NCBI GenBank assembly: GCA_938036315.1
Contig: CALHPK010000009.1
Coordinates: 124,001 to 188,000 of the forward strand
DNA: 64,000 nucleotides
Direction: 5' to 3'
Source of the DNA: an uncultured bacterium
GTDB taxonomy: Bacteria; Calescibacteriota; Calescibacteriia; Calescibacteriales; Calescibacteriaceae
Of the stretch, positions 9,655 through 19,300 are shown piece after piece; position 1 is the first letter of the stretch, and every line of letters starts with the position of its first letter. Made by a program: the position numbers and the translations under genes. A model generated the notes under the pieces. It searched no databases. It had not been told where the DNA came from and saw nothing but the letters and a program-made list of their open reading frames with translations.

Positions 9655-9857
9655 TTTAGATATTTGCAAAAAAGTTGAATCATCAATAATTATATTGTTA
9701 TTTTCAGCATAGATATAAAAGGAAGTAATTTCTTTTACAGCGACAGAAAAAACTAATAACAATCCTATTTTTCCCACAAACAACACAGACCACTTATATA
9801 TCACAAGTAGCTTTCTTATACACATCACCTTACATAAAAATTCATAAGTTTTTCATC

Positions 9858-12593
9858 TTAACTACTGGACCGATGTTTTCTTTTTACAAGCGAAAATATT
9901 GCTGGCATAAGAATGAATGTTGTGATCATAGAGATGGTAATCCCTATAGCTATCGTTATTCCTAAGTGCTGAAGTCCTCTGAACCTTGCAATAACCAAGG
10001 CCATAAACCCGATAACTGTAGTTAGCGCTGCAACTAAGACCACCTTTCCCCCTTCTACTGTTGCCTTCTCAAAGCTTTTCTCTTCAGTAAGTCTATGAAC
10101 CATATGTAATCCATAATCTATACCTGAGCCGACTATTATAGCATAAGCTCCCATATTGATGTAGTGAATTTTCAATCCCAAAAGCGAGCAAATAGAAGCT
10201 GTAACTATTTCTGATATTGTAACTGGAAGCATTGCAATTAGGGCGAGTTTGACATTCCTAAATGTTATATAAGCAAAAATAAGGCATATCATATATGCCA
10301 AAGCAAGTGAAATTGCAAAATCTCTCTTTACTCTATCTGCTATGTGCAAAAATAATGTTGCTATTCCAAAAGCAGACCTTGAAATTTCTAAAGCTTCCAT
10401 AACATTCTTCCTCATATATCTTTCATCTTCCCACAGTGTCCGCTCAGGATAAGCAAATATTATGAATGAACCGTCTTTGCCTATAAATTGCTTCTTTATA
10501 TCCTCTGGGAGCTCCTCAAGCGCAAACCCAGAACTTTCTGATGCAAGCTTTATATCAGATAAAAACTCTCTTACTGTCTCATAATTTACCCTCTGAAGTC
10601 TTGAAATGTCAAAACTTTCCCTTTGCTTTACCAATTCAAGAATATCCGAAATATCTTTTTTGAGAATTTTCACTTCATCCTCTCCTTTGAAAAAACCAGA
10701 AAGAACTGCCAGCTCAGAAAGGGCTGAAGCAACGCTATACATACTCTCAAAAGCAGAATAAAGTTCAGCAGAACTGAAAAGCCCATCTTCAGGAATTGCT
10801 CCTAATCTAACATCCTTAACAACTTTGAAAACTTCTTTCACATACGGAACTTTCTCACTCATGTCTTTAGGGAAAAATGTCAAAACAGACTCCACTTTGC
10901 CGAACGTCTCCTTCTTTTCTATAAGCTCTACTTTATGCTTCAAATCTTCAAAATCTTCTGCTGTTATCACTTGATAATCCTTCGATCTACCGAATTTCTC
11001 TATCATATAATCCTCAGATTCGATAGCATTCAATTTCGGGAAAACTTTCCGTAGGTTATACTCAAACCCAAATTTTGGTAAACCTACCACGACTAACGGA
11101 ATCAAAGCTAAAAAACTGACTATTACTGCCCATGGATGCGACTCAGCTACGTAACTAAACTTTTTGTATAATTTATCAAAATAATCTAAAACCTTCTCTT
11201 TTTTAATAAGCCTATATACAGGTTTAACGTTCATAACAGATGGTAAAAACAGCATAGCTACCAGTGCATATATCATAACCCCAATTCCAGATACTAGCGA
11301 AAGGATTTTCACCCCCTCTATCTCAGAAATCAGAAGACATAAAAATGCAAAAGCTGTAGTTGTGAATTCCGAGAAAATAGCTGGAGAAAGGAAATAAACT
11401 GTTTCCTTAACTGATTCTTTCATATTTTCAATCCTGTTTTCCTTGGGACGAGATAGAACATAGACACCGTAATTGATACCCATCCCCATAAGAAATGCTC
11501 CAAACATTGCAGATATTACGGTCACATAACCATAAGTAAGCATAAGGAAACCAAATGTTATGGCTAAACCTATCACAAGGTAAACATTTAGAATAATAAA
11601 TGAAGCTAAACTTCCGTATACAATTAGAAAGCAAAGAGTAATGGCGAAGAAAGATAGAAGTCCCCCTCTTTGCATATCCTGAAGAACCACTCTTCTTTGT
11701 TCTTCAAGAACTATATAATTCCCACCTATGTAAGTTTTCAGTCCAACACATTCGGTTTTCTCGAGCTTTTCTTTTACTGAAAAAACTCTATCATATATAA
11801 TTCTGTTGAATCCATAATCATCAGCGGGTTTGTTTGGGAACACACTTATCAGAATTGCTTTCATATCAGGTGACATCAGAAATTCTTCGTCAACTGAATA
11901 TTCTCTCCTTGAGTTTCCCGAAGCTACAAAAAAGCTCTTTGAAAAATTTCTTTTATACCTTTCTGGATCTATCTCCTCACCCAAAACACCAGCTTTCACA
12001 TCTGTAAGCCACTTTCTCATATTCAAAACGAATTCCACAAATTCATCCTCCTCACCTTCAAATTTTTCCCTTTCCAAAATCTCCTGAGTCATTATTTTAG
12101 CCCAGTTGGAAATAAAATCTGGGAATCTTAATTCCAGAAACAGACGCCTGAATTCAAAATCCCTTCTACGGAGGAAATCCACAAAATCTTTAAGTTCCCT
12201 CTCATCTAGAAAATACAGAGCATGCTTTTTGAAAAATTCGATATCCAGTTTTCCTCTTACACTCTTTATCTCTGGGAGTAATCTCAGTTCTCTCTCAAAT
12301 GCGCGTGCGCAGTCTTTGAGCCTCCTCACGGGTTCTCCTTCGATAGCTACAAACACAAAGTCAGTTCCACCATAGTTCTCTGCAACATATCTGAATCTCT
12401 CGACATAAGGATCATCTGACGGGAGCTCATCAAAAAAAGAAAGCTTAACTTGAAAGTTCCTCAAAGAATATACAGAAAATCCAACCAAAATCAGTGTAAA
12501 TGGAATGATTGCCCAATAATACTTATTAGGAATCTCAGATAATGTATCTCTGTATTTATTTGTCACCTCTTCCACCTTTTTTATGAAGTTCAC
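9858..12593 (-). CDS. RND/MMPL-family exporter
   Basis: 911 residues, GTG start. Architecture is TM1 (about residues 25-45), a large periplasmic domain, a six-helix MMPL/sterol-sensing-type block (about 310-470), a second TM and periplasmic domain, then a second membrane block (about 730-905). The paired signatures 'GMGINYGVYVLSR' and 'GSGIDYGLHMVHRL' mark the two TM4-type helices that carry proton relay residues in RND pumps. Members export lipids, hopanoids or hydrophobic compounds. No membrane-fusion or outer-membrane partner is adjacent, which fits the HpnN/MMPL branch rather than tripartite drug efflux. It is followed on the same strand by the PEBP gene. Confidence 0.88.
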   Translation of the reverse strand: MNFIKKVEEVTNKYRDTLSEIPNKYYWAIIPFTLILVGFSVYSLRNFQVKLSFFDELPSDDPYVERFRYVAENYGGTDFVFVAIEGEPVRRLKDCARAFERELRLLPEIKSVRGKLDIEFFKKHALYFLDERELKDFVDFLRRRDFEFRRLFLELRFPDFISNWAKIMTQEILEREKFEGEEDEFVEFVLNMRKWLTDVKAGVLGEEIDPERYKRNFSKSFFVASGNSRREYSVDEEFLMSPDMKAILISVFPNKPADDYGFNRIIYDRVFSVKEKLEKTECVGLKTYIGGNYIVLEEQRRVVLQDMQRGGLLSFFAITLCFLIVYGSLASFIILNVYLVIGLAITFGFLMLTYGYVTVISAMFGAFLMGMGINYGVYVLSRPKENRIENMKESVKETVYFLSPAIFSEFTTTAFAFLCLLISEIEGVKILSLVSGIGVMIYALVAMLFLPSVMNVKPVYRLIKKEKVLDYFDKLYKKFSYVAESHPWAVIVSFLALIPLVVVGLPKFGFEYNLRKVFPKLNAIESEDYMIEKFGRSKDYQVITAEDFEDLKHKVELIEKKETFGKVESVLTFFPKDMSEKVPYVKEVFKVVKDVRLGAIPEDGLFSSAELYSAFESMYSVASALSELAVLSGFFKGEDEVKILKKDISDILELVKQRESFDISRLQRVNYETVREFLSDIKLASESSGFALEELPEDIKKQFIGKDGSFIIFAYPERTLWEDERYMRKNVMEALEISRSAFGIATLFLHIADRVKRDFAISLALAYMICLIFAYITFRNVKLALIAMLPVTISEIVTASICSLLGLKIHYINMGAYAIIVGSGIDYGLHMVHRLTEEKSFEKATVEGGKVVLVAALTTVIGFMALVIARFRGLQHLGITIAIGITISMITTFILMPAIFSLVKRKHRSSS

Positions 12594-12643
12594 AACTTCA
12601 TTTTAGGGAGATAAAAGGATTTTTTCTTATCCAACAAACTTTT

Positions 12644-13447
12644 TCAGTATTTTTTTCCGGAGATGAATTTTTGTCCAGTCAAGTTAAAAAATATTACAAG
12701 ACAAGTTATAGCAAGGCCTGGGAATATGACAAGATGCGGATGAGTCAGGATATAATCTATTTCTGCTGAGACGATAGATCCGAGGGAGATTTTGTGATGC
12801 GGTCTTAATCCCAAAAACCCCAGACTTCCTTCTGCCAGAATAAAAGCTGAAAATGAAAACATCAATTGCGTGAGCAATGCTGGGAATATAAATGGGAAAA
12901 CATATCTTAGTATAATTCTGGGGGTTTTCACTCCTAATACATAAGCAGAAAGGATAAATTCAGAATTTTTGAGAACAAGAGACTCCGCTCGAGATATTCT
13001 TGCAAAAGATGTCCACCCAAATATAGATAATGATATAATAAGATTCAAATCTCCGCCTCCAAATAAAGAAACAATAAAGATCACGAATATCAGAGATGGG
13101 AAACTTTGGAAAAATTCTACAATACCCATTATAATAAAGTCGTATAATCCCCCTCGGAATCCAGCAAATGTTCCGAGAGTTCCACCTATAACAAACGATA
13201 TTCCTGAGGCAAAAAAAGCTACCTTTAATGAAGACACAACTCCTTTACCAATAAGGCAGGCCATATCTTGGCCGAGTTCATTTGTTCCAAGCAGGAACTC
13301 AAAAGATGGCTTTAAAAATACTCTGTTGAGATCAACTTTACTGGGCGAACAATCAGAAAACTCTGCAAATAGCAAAAGTCCCAAAGGGTATACAAGAAAA
13401 AGGGAATAAAAGACTAAATCACGAATTCTAAAGCTTGCACTTATCAT
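12644..13447 (-). CDS. DppC/OppC-type ABC transporter permease
   Basis: 267 residues. The N-terminal part carries 'FLLGTNELGQDMACLIGKG', the conserved lead-in of DppC/OppC permeases, then five membrane segments with the coupling loop 'AYVLGVKTPRIILRYVFP' and 'SLGFLGLRPHHKISLGSIVS'. It would be one half of the membrane channel for peptide, nickel or similar uptake. The usual partners (DppB, ATPases, binding protein) are absent on both sides. Its start overlaps the tsaE stop by four bases (ATGA), so it is translated coupled to tsaE, an unusual neighbour for a peptide permease. Confidence 0.85.
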   Translation of the reverse strand: MISASFRIRDLVFYSLFLVYPLGLLLFAEFSDCSPSKVDLNRVFLKPSFEFLLGTNELGQDMACLIGKGVVSSLKVAFFASGISFVIGGTLGTFAGFRGGLYDFIIMGIVEFFQSFPSLIFVIFIVSLFGGGDLNLIISLSIFGWTSFARISRAESLVLKNSEFILSAYVLGVKTPRIILRYVFPFIFPALLTQLMFSFSAFILAEGSLGFLGLRPHHKISLGSIVSAEIDYILTHPHLVIFPGLAITCLVIFFNLTGQKFISGKKY

Positions 13448-13929
13448 TGATTTCTGTGTAAGTACAAAGTTATAAATCTCTGATCAAAATCTTCACCAAA
13501 CTCAATTTTTATCTTTGCGTAATTAAAATGGGTCAGATACAATTCCACTTTTTCTCCCCATTCAAAAACTACCAGATAGTTCTCTCGTAATTTCTCGGTA
13601 GCAAAAGCCAAAATTTTTATCAAATCCTCCTCCTGTGATAATCTATATAAATCAATATGTAAAATTTTCACGGTATCAGATAAGTACTCCTGAATTATCG
13701 TGAAGGTAGGAGATGTAACTTCTTCATCGGAAATACTGAATAGATTGGCGAGTCCCTTCACAAAAGAGGTCTTCCCGCTGCCAAGTTCCCCTTCAATAAG
13801 GATTAAAAAGTCACTACCCAAATTTCCTTGAATTTTTTTGTAGATAATTTTAGCAAGGTTTTTTGTTTCGTTCTCAGAACTCGATATGAAACTTATTCTA
13901 TCTCCAAAATAGACTCTATCCCTTCCCAA
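13444..13929 (-). CDS. tsaE: tRNA threonylcarbamoyladenosine biosynthesis ATPase TsaE
   Basis: 161 residues with a Walker A motif in 'GELGSGKTSFVKGLA' (47-61), the 'SPTFTIIQEY' segment, 'HIDLYRL' (91-97) and 'VFEWGEKVE'. TsaE is the ATPase of the TsaBDE complex that makes t6A37 in ANN-decoding tRNAs. The only reasonable start is TTG at 13929; there is no other start-type Met before the P-loop. The gene overlaps the downstream permease by four bases and begins 13 bases after the redoxin gene, so the three form one unit. Confidence 0.93.
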   Translation of the reverse strand: MGRDRVYFGDRISFISSSENETKNLAKIIYKKIQGNLGSDFLILIEGELGSGKTSFVKGLANLFSISDEEVTSPTFTIIQEYLSDTVKILHIDLYRLSQEEDLIKILAFATEKLRENYLVVFEWGEKVELYLTHFNYAKIKIEFGEDFDQRFITLYLHRNQ

Positions 13930-13942
13930 ACTTGTAAACTTT

Positions 13943-14467
13943 TTACTGCTTCCACTTTACTGTACAGCCAACAGGCTGGGTCTCTTGGATAGATGGGAAT
14001 TGCCCTTTTAGAACTGCTTCGAGAGCATCTACAAAGTAGTAATTTTTCACTTTGGTTTCATCTTCCCAGTTATCGTCTGGCGCTCCATGATACACGAGTT
14101 TGTGGTTTTGATCAAACAGGAAAATTTCAGGTGTCCTCTGTGCACCATATTTCCTTGCCACATCTTGACTCTCATCAAAAAGATACGGGAATGGATACCC
14201 TTTTTCCTCCGCCCTTTTTTTCATATTATCGAAGGAATCTTCGGGGTACCTTTTCGGGTCATTTGAATTTATCAGGACAAAATTAACTTTATCTTTGTAT
14301 TTTTTTCCTATCTTAACGATTCTATCTTCCCACGCTTTCACGTAAGGACAGTGATTACACCAGAATATAATTGCTATTGGTTTACTTTTATCAAATGAAT
14401 CAATAGAGTAAACCCTTCCATCTACCCCTGGCAACTTAAAGTCTATAATCTGATCACCTATTTTCAT
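13943..14467 (-). CDS. Thioredoxin-fold redoxin (AhpC/TSA-like) with CxxCP site
   Basis: 174 residues. The redox centre is 'FWCNHCPYVKAWEDR' with Cys37 and Cys40 followed by Pro, then 'LINSNDPKRYPEDSFDNMK' and the cis-Pro region 'AQRTPEIFLFD'. It ends with 'GCTVKWK' (Cys168), typical of a well-spread family of cytoplasmic thioredoxin-like proteins whose substrates are unknown. There is no signal peptide. It is the first gene of a minus-strand unit with tsaE and the DppC-type permease, and 56 bases downstream of phoU. Confidence 0.85.
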   Translation of the reverse strand: MKIGDQIIDFKLPGVDGRVYSIDSFDKSKPIAIIFWCNHCPYVKAWEDRIVKIGKKYKDKVNFVLINSNDPKRYPEDSFDNMKKRAEEKGYPFPYLFDESQDVARKYGAQRTPEIFLFDQNHKLVYHGAPDDNWEDETKVKNYYFVDALEAVLKGQFPSIQETQPVGCTVKWKQ

Positions 14468-14523
14468 AACTTGAAATTAATAACGATTCTAAATGAAAAG
14501 GTTTTTTCCACTTAAAAGAGGTC

Positions 14524-15183
14524 TTAAAACATTATTTTTTTTCTATGCTTTATTATTTCTCCTTTGACCATAAATATAACATCTTCTCCTATATTTGTTG
14601 ACAAATCAGCAATTCTTTCAAGATTTCCGGAAATCCTGATAAGATGTAGTGCCCTTTCTATAGTAGATGGATCTGATATCATATATGTTATTAGTTCTCT
14701 TATTATTTGATTTCTGTAGGCATCTATGATATCGTCTCTTTCGCATACAGATTTTGCAAGGCGAGGATCTTCTTTTATAAAAGCTTCAATACTATCATGG
14801 AACATACTTTTGACCTCTTCAGCCATCCGAGGAATATCGATCAGAGGTTTGACCTGCGGTCTATCTATTAGAAAAAGGGCACTCTGGGAGATATTTACCG
14901 CATGATCTCCCATCCTCTCAAGATCATTATTCATCTTCAGAGCAATTATAATAGTTCTTAAAAATTTACCTTTTGGCTGATATTTAGCAAGCATAGAAAT
15001 ACACATTTCATCTATTTCAAGTTCAAAGTTATTACTCCGTGGTTCATCCTTTTTGATCACCTCTTCCAAAACGTTTTTATTTTTTTCGAGAAGTCCTGAA
15101 ATTGACTTTGTAAGCATCTGAAGGATATGCTCTGAAAAAGTCCTGAGTTTCTGCTTCAGATTATCAATTTCTATATCCAGCAT
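14524..15183 (-). CDS. phoU: PhoU-domain phosphate signalling protein
   Basis: 219 residues containing two PhoU three-helix repeats. The metal-binding signatures are seen as 'KMNNDLERMGDHAVNIS' and 'RISGNLERIADLSTNIGED' (E/DxxxD patterns). PhoU represses the Pho regulon through the Pst transporter and the sensor kinase. Here no pst, phoB or phoR gene is adjacent, so it could also serve a Na/phosphate cotransporter. It lies downstream of the gspG/gspH genes with a 129-base spacer, probably a separate transcript. Confidence 0.9.
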   Translation of the reverse strand: MLDIEIDNLKQKLRTFSEHILQMLTKSISGLLEKNKNVLEEVIKKDEPRSNNFELEIDEMCISMLAKYQPKGKFLRTIIIALKMNNDLERMGDHAVNISQSALFLIDRPQVKPLIDIPRMAEEVKSMFHDSIEAFIKEDPRLAKSVCERDDIIDAYRNQIIRELITYMISDPSTIERALHLIRISGNLERIADLSTNIGEDVIFMVKGEIIKHRKKIMF

Positions 15184-15312
15184 CTTATAAATTCTATATA
15201 AAGTAACACACTTTATTAATATTTCAAAAATTTAAAATCTGATCAGCGAGTCAGAGTCTATCAGGCGAGAATATTGAGGGTATCACTTCTGTCAATTAAA
15301 TCAATTACACAA

Positions 15313-15891
15313 TTAAATTTTATGCAAAGGTTTATCGCTTATGATAACTTTAAGAGTATATGGATTAATTACTACCCAATTTTTTTTGTCAATCTCAATT
15401 TCAACAAATGGGATATTCAATCTCTGGAATAATATTTCAACATCTGCCCCAAATGTTTCTTCGTTTTCTACGAAAATTGCGGTGATTTCAGAACCAATTT
15501 TAATATCTTTGACTCTTTTCCACTCACATAAAATCGGTCTTACTTCTTCGAATACAAAAGGTAAAAATCCACCGAGCTGATCTTTTAGCTTCTCTATCTC
15601 TTTTTGCTTCTCCTTCCAGAGTTCATCTATTTCTCCTGATGGCACACATTCATAGATTTCAATTTTCCTGTCTTTCTTTGTAATCTTCACTTTTAGATTC
15701 TTTTTGTTTTTTACAACTTTTTCGAGAACATCGGAGAAGATTCTGTAAACAATTCTTGCGGAGCCCTTGCTCTTTTCACCTTTGGGGAGCTGGGGGAAGG
15801 CCAATATCAACACAAGTGTAAGAATAGCTATTACAACCGAGAGTTCTATAAGAGTAAAGGTTCTGAACTTAATGTGATTATTGATCTTCAC
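15313..15891 (-). CDS. Type II secretion / type IV pseudopilin, GspH-like
   Basis: 192 residues, GTG start. A short basic leader is followed by 'TFTLIELSVVIAILTLVLIL', the class III prepilin N-terminus with the conserved Glu at +5. The rest is a polar, partly helical domain without a diagnostic motif. The position right after gspG (12 bases) suggests the minor pseudopilin GspH or a related component. The residue before the predicted cleavage site is Thr instead of the usual Gly, which is unusual for prepilin peptidase substrates. The T2SS ATPase, secretin and platform genes are not in the window. Confidence 0.75.
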   Translation of the reverse strand: MKINNHIKFRTFTLIELSVVIAILTLVLILAFPQLPKGEKSKGSARIVYRIFSDVLEKVVKNKKNLKVKITKKDRKIEIYECVPSGEIDELWKEKQKEIEKLKDQLGGFLPFVFEEVRPILCEWKRVKDIKIGSEITAIFVENEETFGADVEILFQRLNIPFVEIEIDKKNWVVINPYTLKVIISDKPLHKI

Positions 15892-15903
15892 GCAAGCACC
15901 AGC

Positions 15904-16329
15904 TTAGTATTGCAGACTTTCTCCAGCCACAGCCCCACTACCCTCTAAGCTCACATCATCCTGTGTCCCCGGAGCTCTATCAGGACCGCTAGATTTCAAA
16001 GTATAGACATTACCGTCGGATAAATAATAGTAATCTGATCCCCACGGATCTTTTGGTACTTGCCTTGCTTTAAGATATCCATTCTTGACCAAAATTGCTA
16101 TCCCTTCTTCCGTTGTAGGGTATCTTCCATTTTCTAGCCTATATAGTTCTAGAGCCTGCTCTATCATCGTAAGCTGAGCTCTTGCTGTCTTTTCCTTTGC
16201 CCGCTCGAAATACCTTATAACATTTATACCAACAAGTCCAACAAGAAGCCCTATAATCAGAACAACAACCATTATTTCTATCAGAGTAAAGGCTCTCACC
16301 CTTTGGACTCTACTTTTTCTTTCTGCCAT
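15904..16329 (-). CDS. gspG: Type II secretion major pseudopilin GspG
   Basis: 141 residues. Leader then 'AFTLIEIMVVVLIIGLLVGL', then the family's 'YPTTEEGIAILVKNGYL', 'VPKDPWGSDYYYL' and the calcium loop 'SSGPDRAPGTQDDV'. Together these identify the major pseudopilin of type II secretion. The residue before the cleavage site is Ala, not Gly; the conserved +5 Glu is present. It heads a two-gene unit with the GspH-like protein, behind a terminator that separates it from the 1342-residue surface protein upstream. A strong Shine-Dalgarno site is lacking. Confidence 0.93.
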   Translation of the reverse strand: MAERKSRVQRVRAFTLIEIMVVVLIIGLLVGLVGINVIRYFERAKEKTARAQLTMIEQALELYRLENGRYPTTEEGIAILVKNGYLKARQVPKDPWGSDYYYLSDGNVYTLKSSGPDRAPGTQDDVSLEGSGAVAGESLQY

Positions 16330-16342
16330 GAAATTCTGTTAT

Positions 16343-16377
16343 GAATAAAAAAGAAGGGGGGAACTTCCCCCCCCCTT
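16343..16377 (-). terminator. Rho-independent terminator of the 1342-residue surface protein gene
   Basis: On the minus strand a G-run/C-run hairpin (GGGGGGGAAGTTCCCCCC core, 16357-16376) just after the stop codon at 16385 is followed by TTCTTTTTTATT. It is the best terminator in the window and insulates the surface protein gene from gspG. Confidence 0.85.
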
Positions 16378-16384
16378 TGCATCT

Positions 16385-19300
16385 TTACCTTTTTCTACTC
16401 TTCAATATAGCAGAGACAAACCCAAAGAGTAAAATCATTAGCCCTAAGCTTGGAATACCAGCTGCAGAAGAAGACGAGCAACCAAATACCCCAACTTTTT
16501 CAGTAACGAAGAATCTGTGCTTATATGTAGATATATTACCTACATCATCCTTTGCTCTGACCTCAAGTATGTGCTCACCTTTTGTAAGCCCTTTAAGGTC
16601 AATCGCGGTGATCTCAGATGCAGATTTCCAACCACTCCATTCTCCACCATCAATCCTATAAGATACTAATACCACGTCTTGAGGAGCTTGTGCATCGCGA
16701 ATGTCAGCAAATACCCTTACAGAATTTCCCTTCACAACTTCGGGGGCTTGAAGTCTTATATCAGGTCCGACTGAGTCAACCCTGAAGATATACCTTGCTG
16801 GCGTTGGGTCAATAAACTTGTTCTCATCCCTAGATCTAACCTCAAACATATGGTAACCTTCAAGCAAATGAGTCAGAACAACTTCGTCACTGCTCTGCCA
16901 GAGACTCCACGTTCCCCCATCTAATCTCCAGGAGTATTTTAGTCCAGAAGAACTATTAGCACTCCACCCAGCAAACTTAATCTTTGTAAACAGAGCATGC
17001 GGATCGGATGTGTAAACTATGAAAGTCTCTGGAGGAGTTACCTTATAGCCATTGCCATTAACCTCATAGTCAGCAAGTCTTACTTGAACAGGAACCTGCG
17101 GAGCACCTCCCATGACCCCGCTGATAGTATCAACTATATCCACCCCAAAGTTTTTCAAAAGCTTTATTATATTTGTGAGAGTTGGCCTGCCTCTCCAGTG
17201 TATAAACATCTCAAAGTAATCCCCTACACCATCCGCTGGATTGCCTACAAACGGAGTGTCCCAATTCTGAACCCCGGTTCCGAACTCAGGACCAACCCAT
17301 GGGAAGTTAAGCTCTATTGGAATCTGGATCAAAGCAGTGGGATCAAGAGCTACTCTAAGTTTTGCCCCGGCAAGACCATTTAAGACCACTGGAAGAACAT
17401 TCCCAAGAATCTCAGACCACTGAGAACCTGAAAGCCCCAGAGCATTAGAGTTATAAGCTATGAAATACCTTACATCAGGGTCAGCATAAAGAGTCAGATC
17501 TATCACACGGGCAAATGTCCCCCCCTGAGGGAAATAAGCATTATCTTTATTATAAGCTTGACCAGTGTAATAATCTTTGTAAATTGATGTCAGAGGTTGG
17601 GTAAAATTAGTAGAATCATATGGCGGGAATTTAACAGTCAGACCGCAATCAGGAGATACGCACGGAACTATATCAACATCTACAGAAAGCCTAATTCCAA
17701 CTGTCAGACCGAATACCCTCATCCAGTTTCTTGAGGGGGAATTTATATCTCCTGTCGTTATAACATTAAACGAAAGATCTATATACGGCAGATCTATTGT
17801 AAGATCAGCTGTATCAAACCATGTTGAAGGACTTGGAAACATTGTGAACGAACTTCCGAATGTAGCATTTGAAACGAATTCTGACCAGAAATTAACCCTT
17901 GTTGAACCAGTCATATACACATTGTTGACAGGTCTGAAAGTAGGACCACCTGTCTTAGCATAAGCCACAACAGATAAAGGCTTGTTATATGATGCTGCTC
18001 CACCTGTATTCCCAGATGGATTTCCTGGATCTCTGTAATTTGGAATGATCTCCACTGCCATATCTTTGCCTGGGAATGCATCTTTTAATTTTGGCATAAA
18101 GAATGCAAACGAATCGGTCTTGAGGAAACCGCCAGCAAACCCCCCAAGCATTGGTGTATACTTATCTACCCAAACACAAGCAAGACCATCACCTATTGCT
18201 TCATAAAGTATACGAGAAATAAGATTGTGATGAACCGCAATCCCTACATAGTAACTTGTCAGGCTATATCCATATCTACCCTCTGCAAGCGTTGGAGCCG
18301 AAGGATATTGTGGCAAAACCTCGGAAGAGAAAACATGTGGATACACACCCGAATTATTGTTAAGAGCACCTGTACACTGGGAGACCGTTCTTACTGGAGC
18401 AGGGCAGGTAGTTTGTGGTACACATTCTCTTATTAAGTTTATTGGGCTTGTTGCAGCTTGAAGTGCTGCAAAATTTCCTTGCACACAAGTTGAAACATAG
18501 TCATTAAAGTTTTGCAGTTTAACCTGAGTAATACTTGTTGCTGGCGAATTCCACAGAACGTATCTTATATCAACCCCAACATTCATTGCAAGTATAATTC
18601 CTGCTGAGTCTGCCCAGAAATCATTTGTAAAACCAAAATCAAAAAAGATCTTATTAGGCTTGTGTGTATAGTAATCAGGAGCCCCAACATATATAACCTC
18701 CTCAGTTGGATGATCTACTGGGCTCAGGGATTTTATTATATCTTTTAAATCGAAAACCTGTCCCGGAAAGAGGAAATAAGCTATACAAGTATCATATTGA
18801 GTAACTGTGTGATTGGGGATACAATCGGTTCTGAAGTAATCAAGTGCCATAAGTCTGAGCACAGCGTCAAGCCACAGAAGAGTTTTTGCAAATTTTTGTG
18901 AAACTCTGTACTCGGGACAATACTGAGCGGTTCCAACCTGGTTCCAGTTCGGGTTTCTACACGCCGGAGTTGTAGCGGACGAACTCATTGGTACAAAGTC
19001 ATAAGCAACTCCTGCTACCAAATCCAACGCTTTCAAGTTTATACCTAATCCCCTCACAACCTTGCCCCAATCATAGTCATCAGTAAAATTTCCTTTTATC
19101 TGTATACCAAGTCTCAACCCCAAAATCGGCATCCTTATATATGCTCTTCCATTTATGTAATTTGAGATAACTCTCTCAGGATCATAATCATAATTGGTAG
19201 TGTTTTTCCCTGGGTATTGAGGGTCACATATATGCTCATCATTCTTAACATCTCTGTTTTTAAAGCAGAATGAAGCCGAGTTCGGGAAGTAAGTCGCAGA

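Noticed and set aside
9640-9828. 63-residue hydrophobic extension of the PEBP protein
   Set aside because: A strong Shine-Dalgarno site and the family N-terminus both fit the ATG at 9639.
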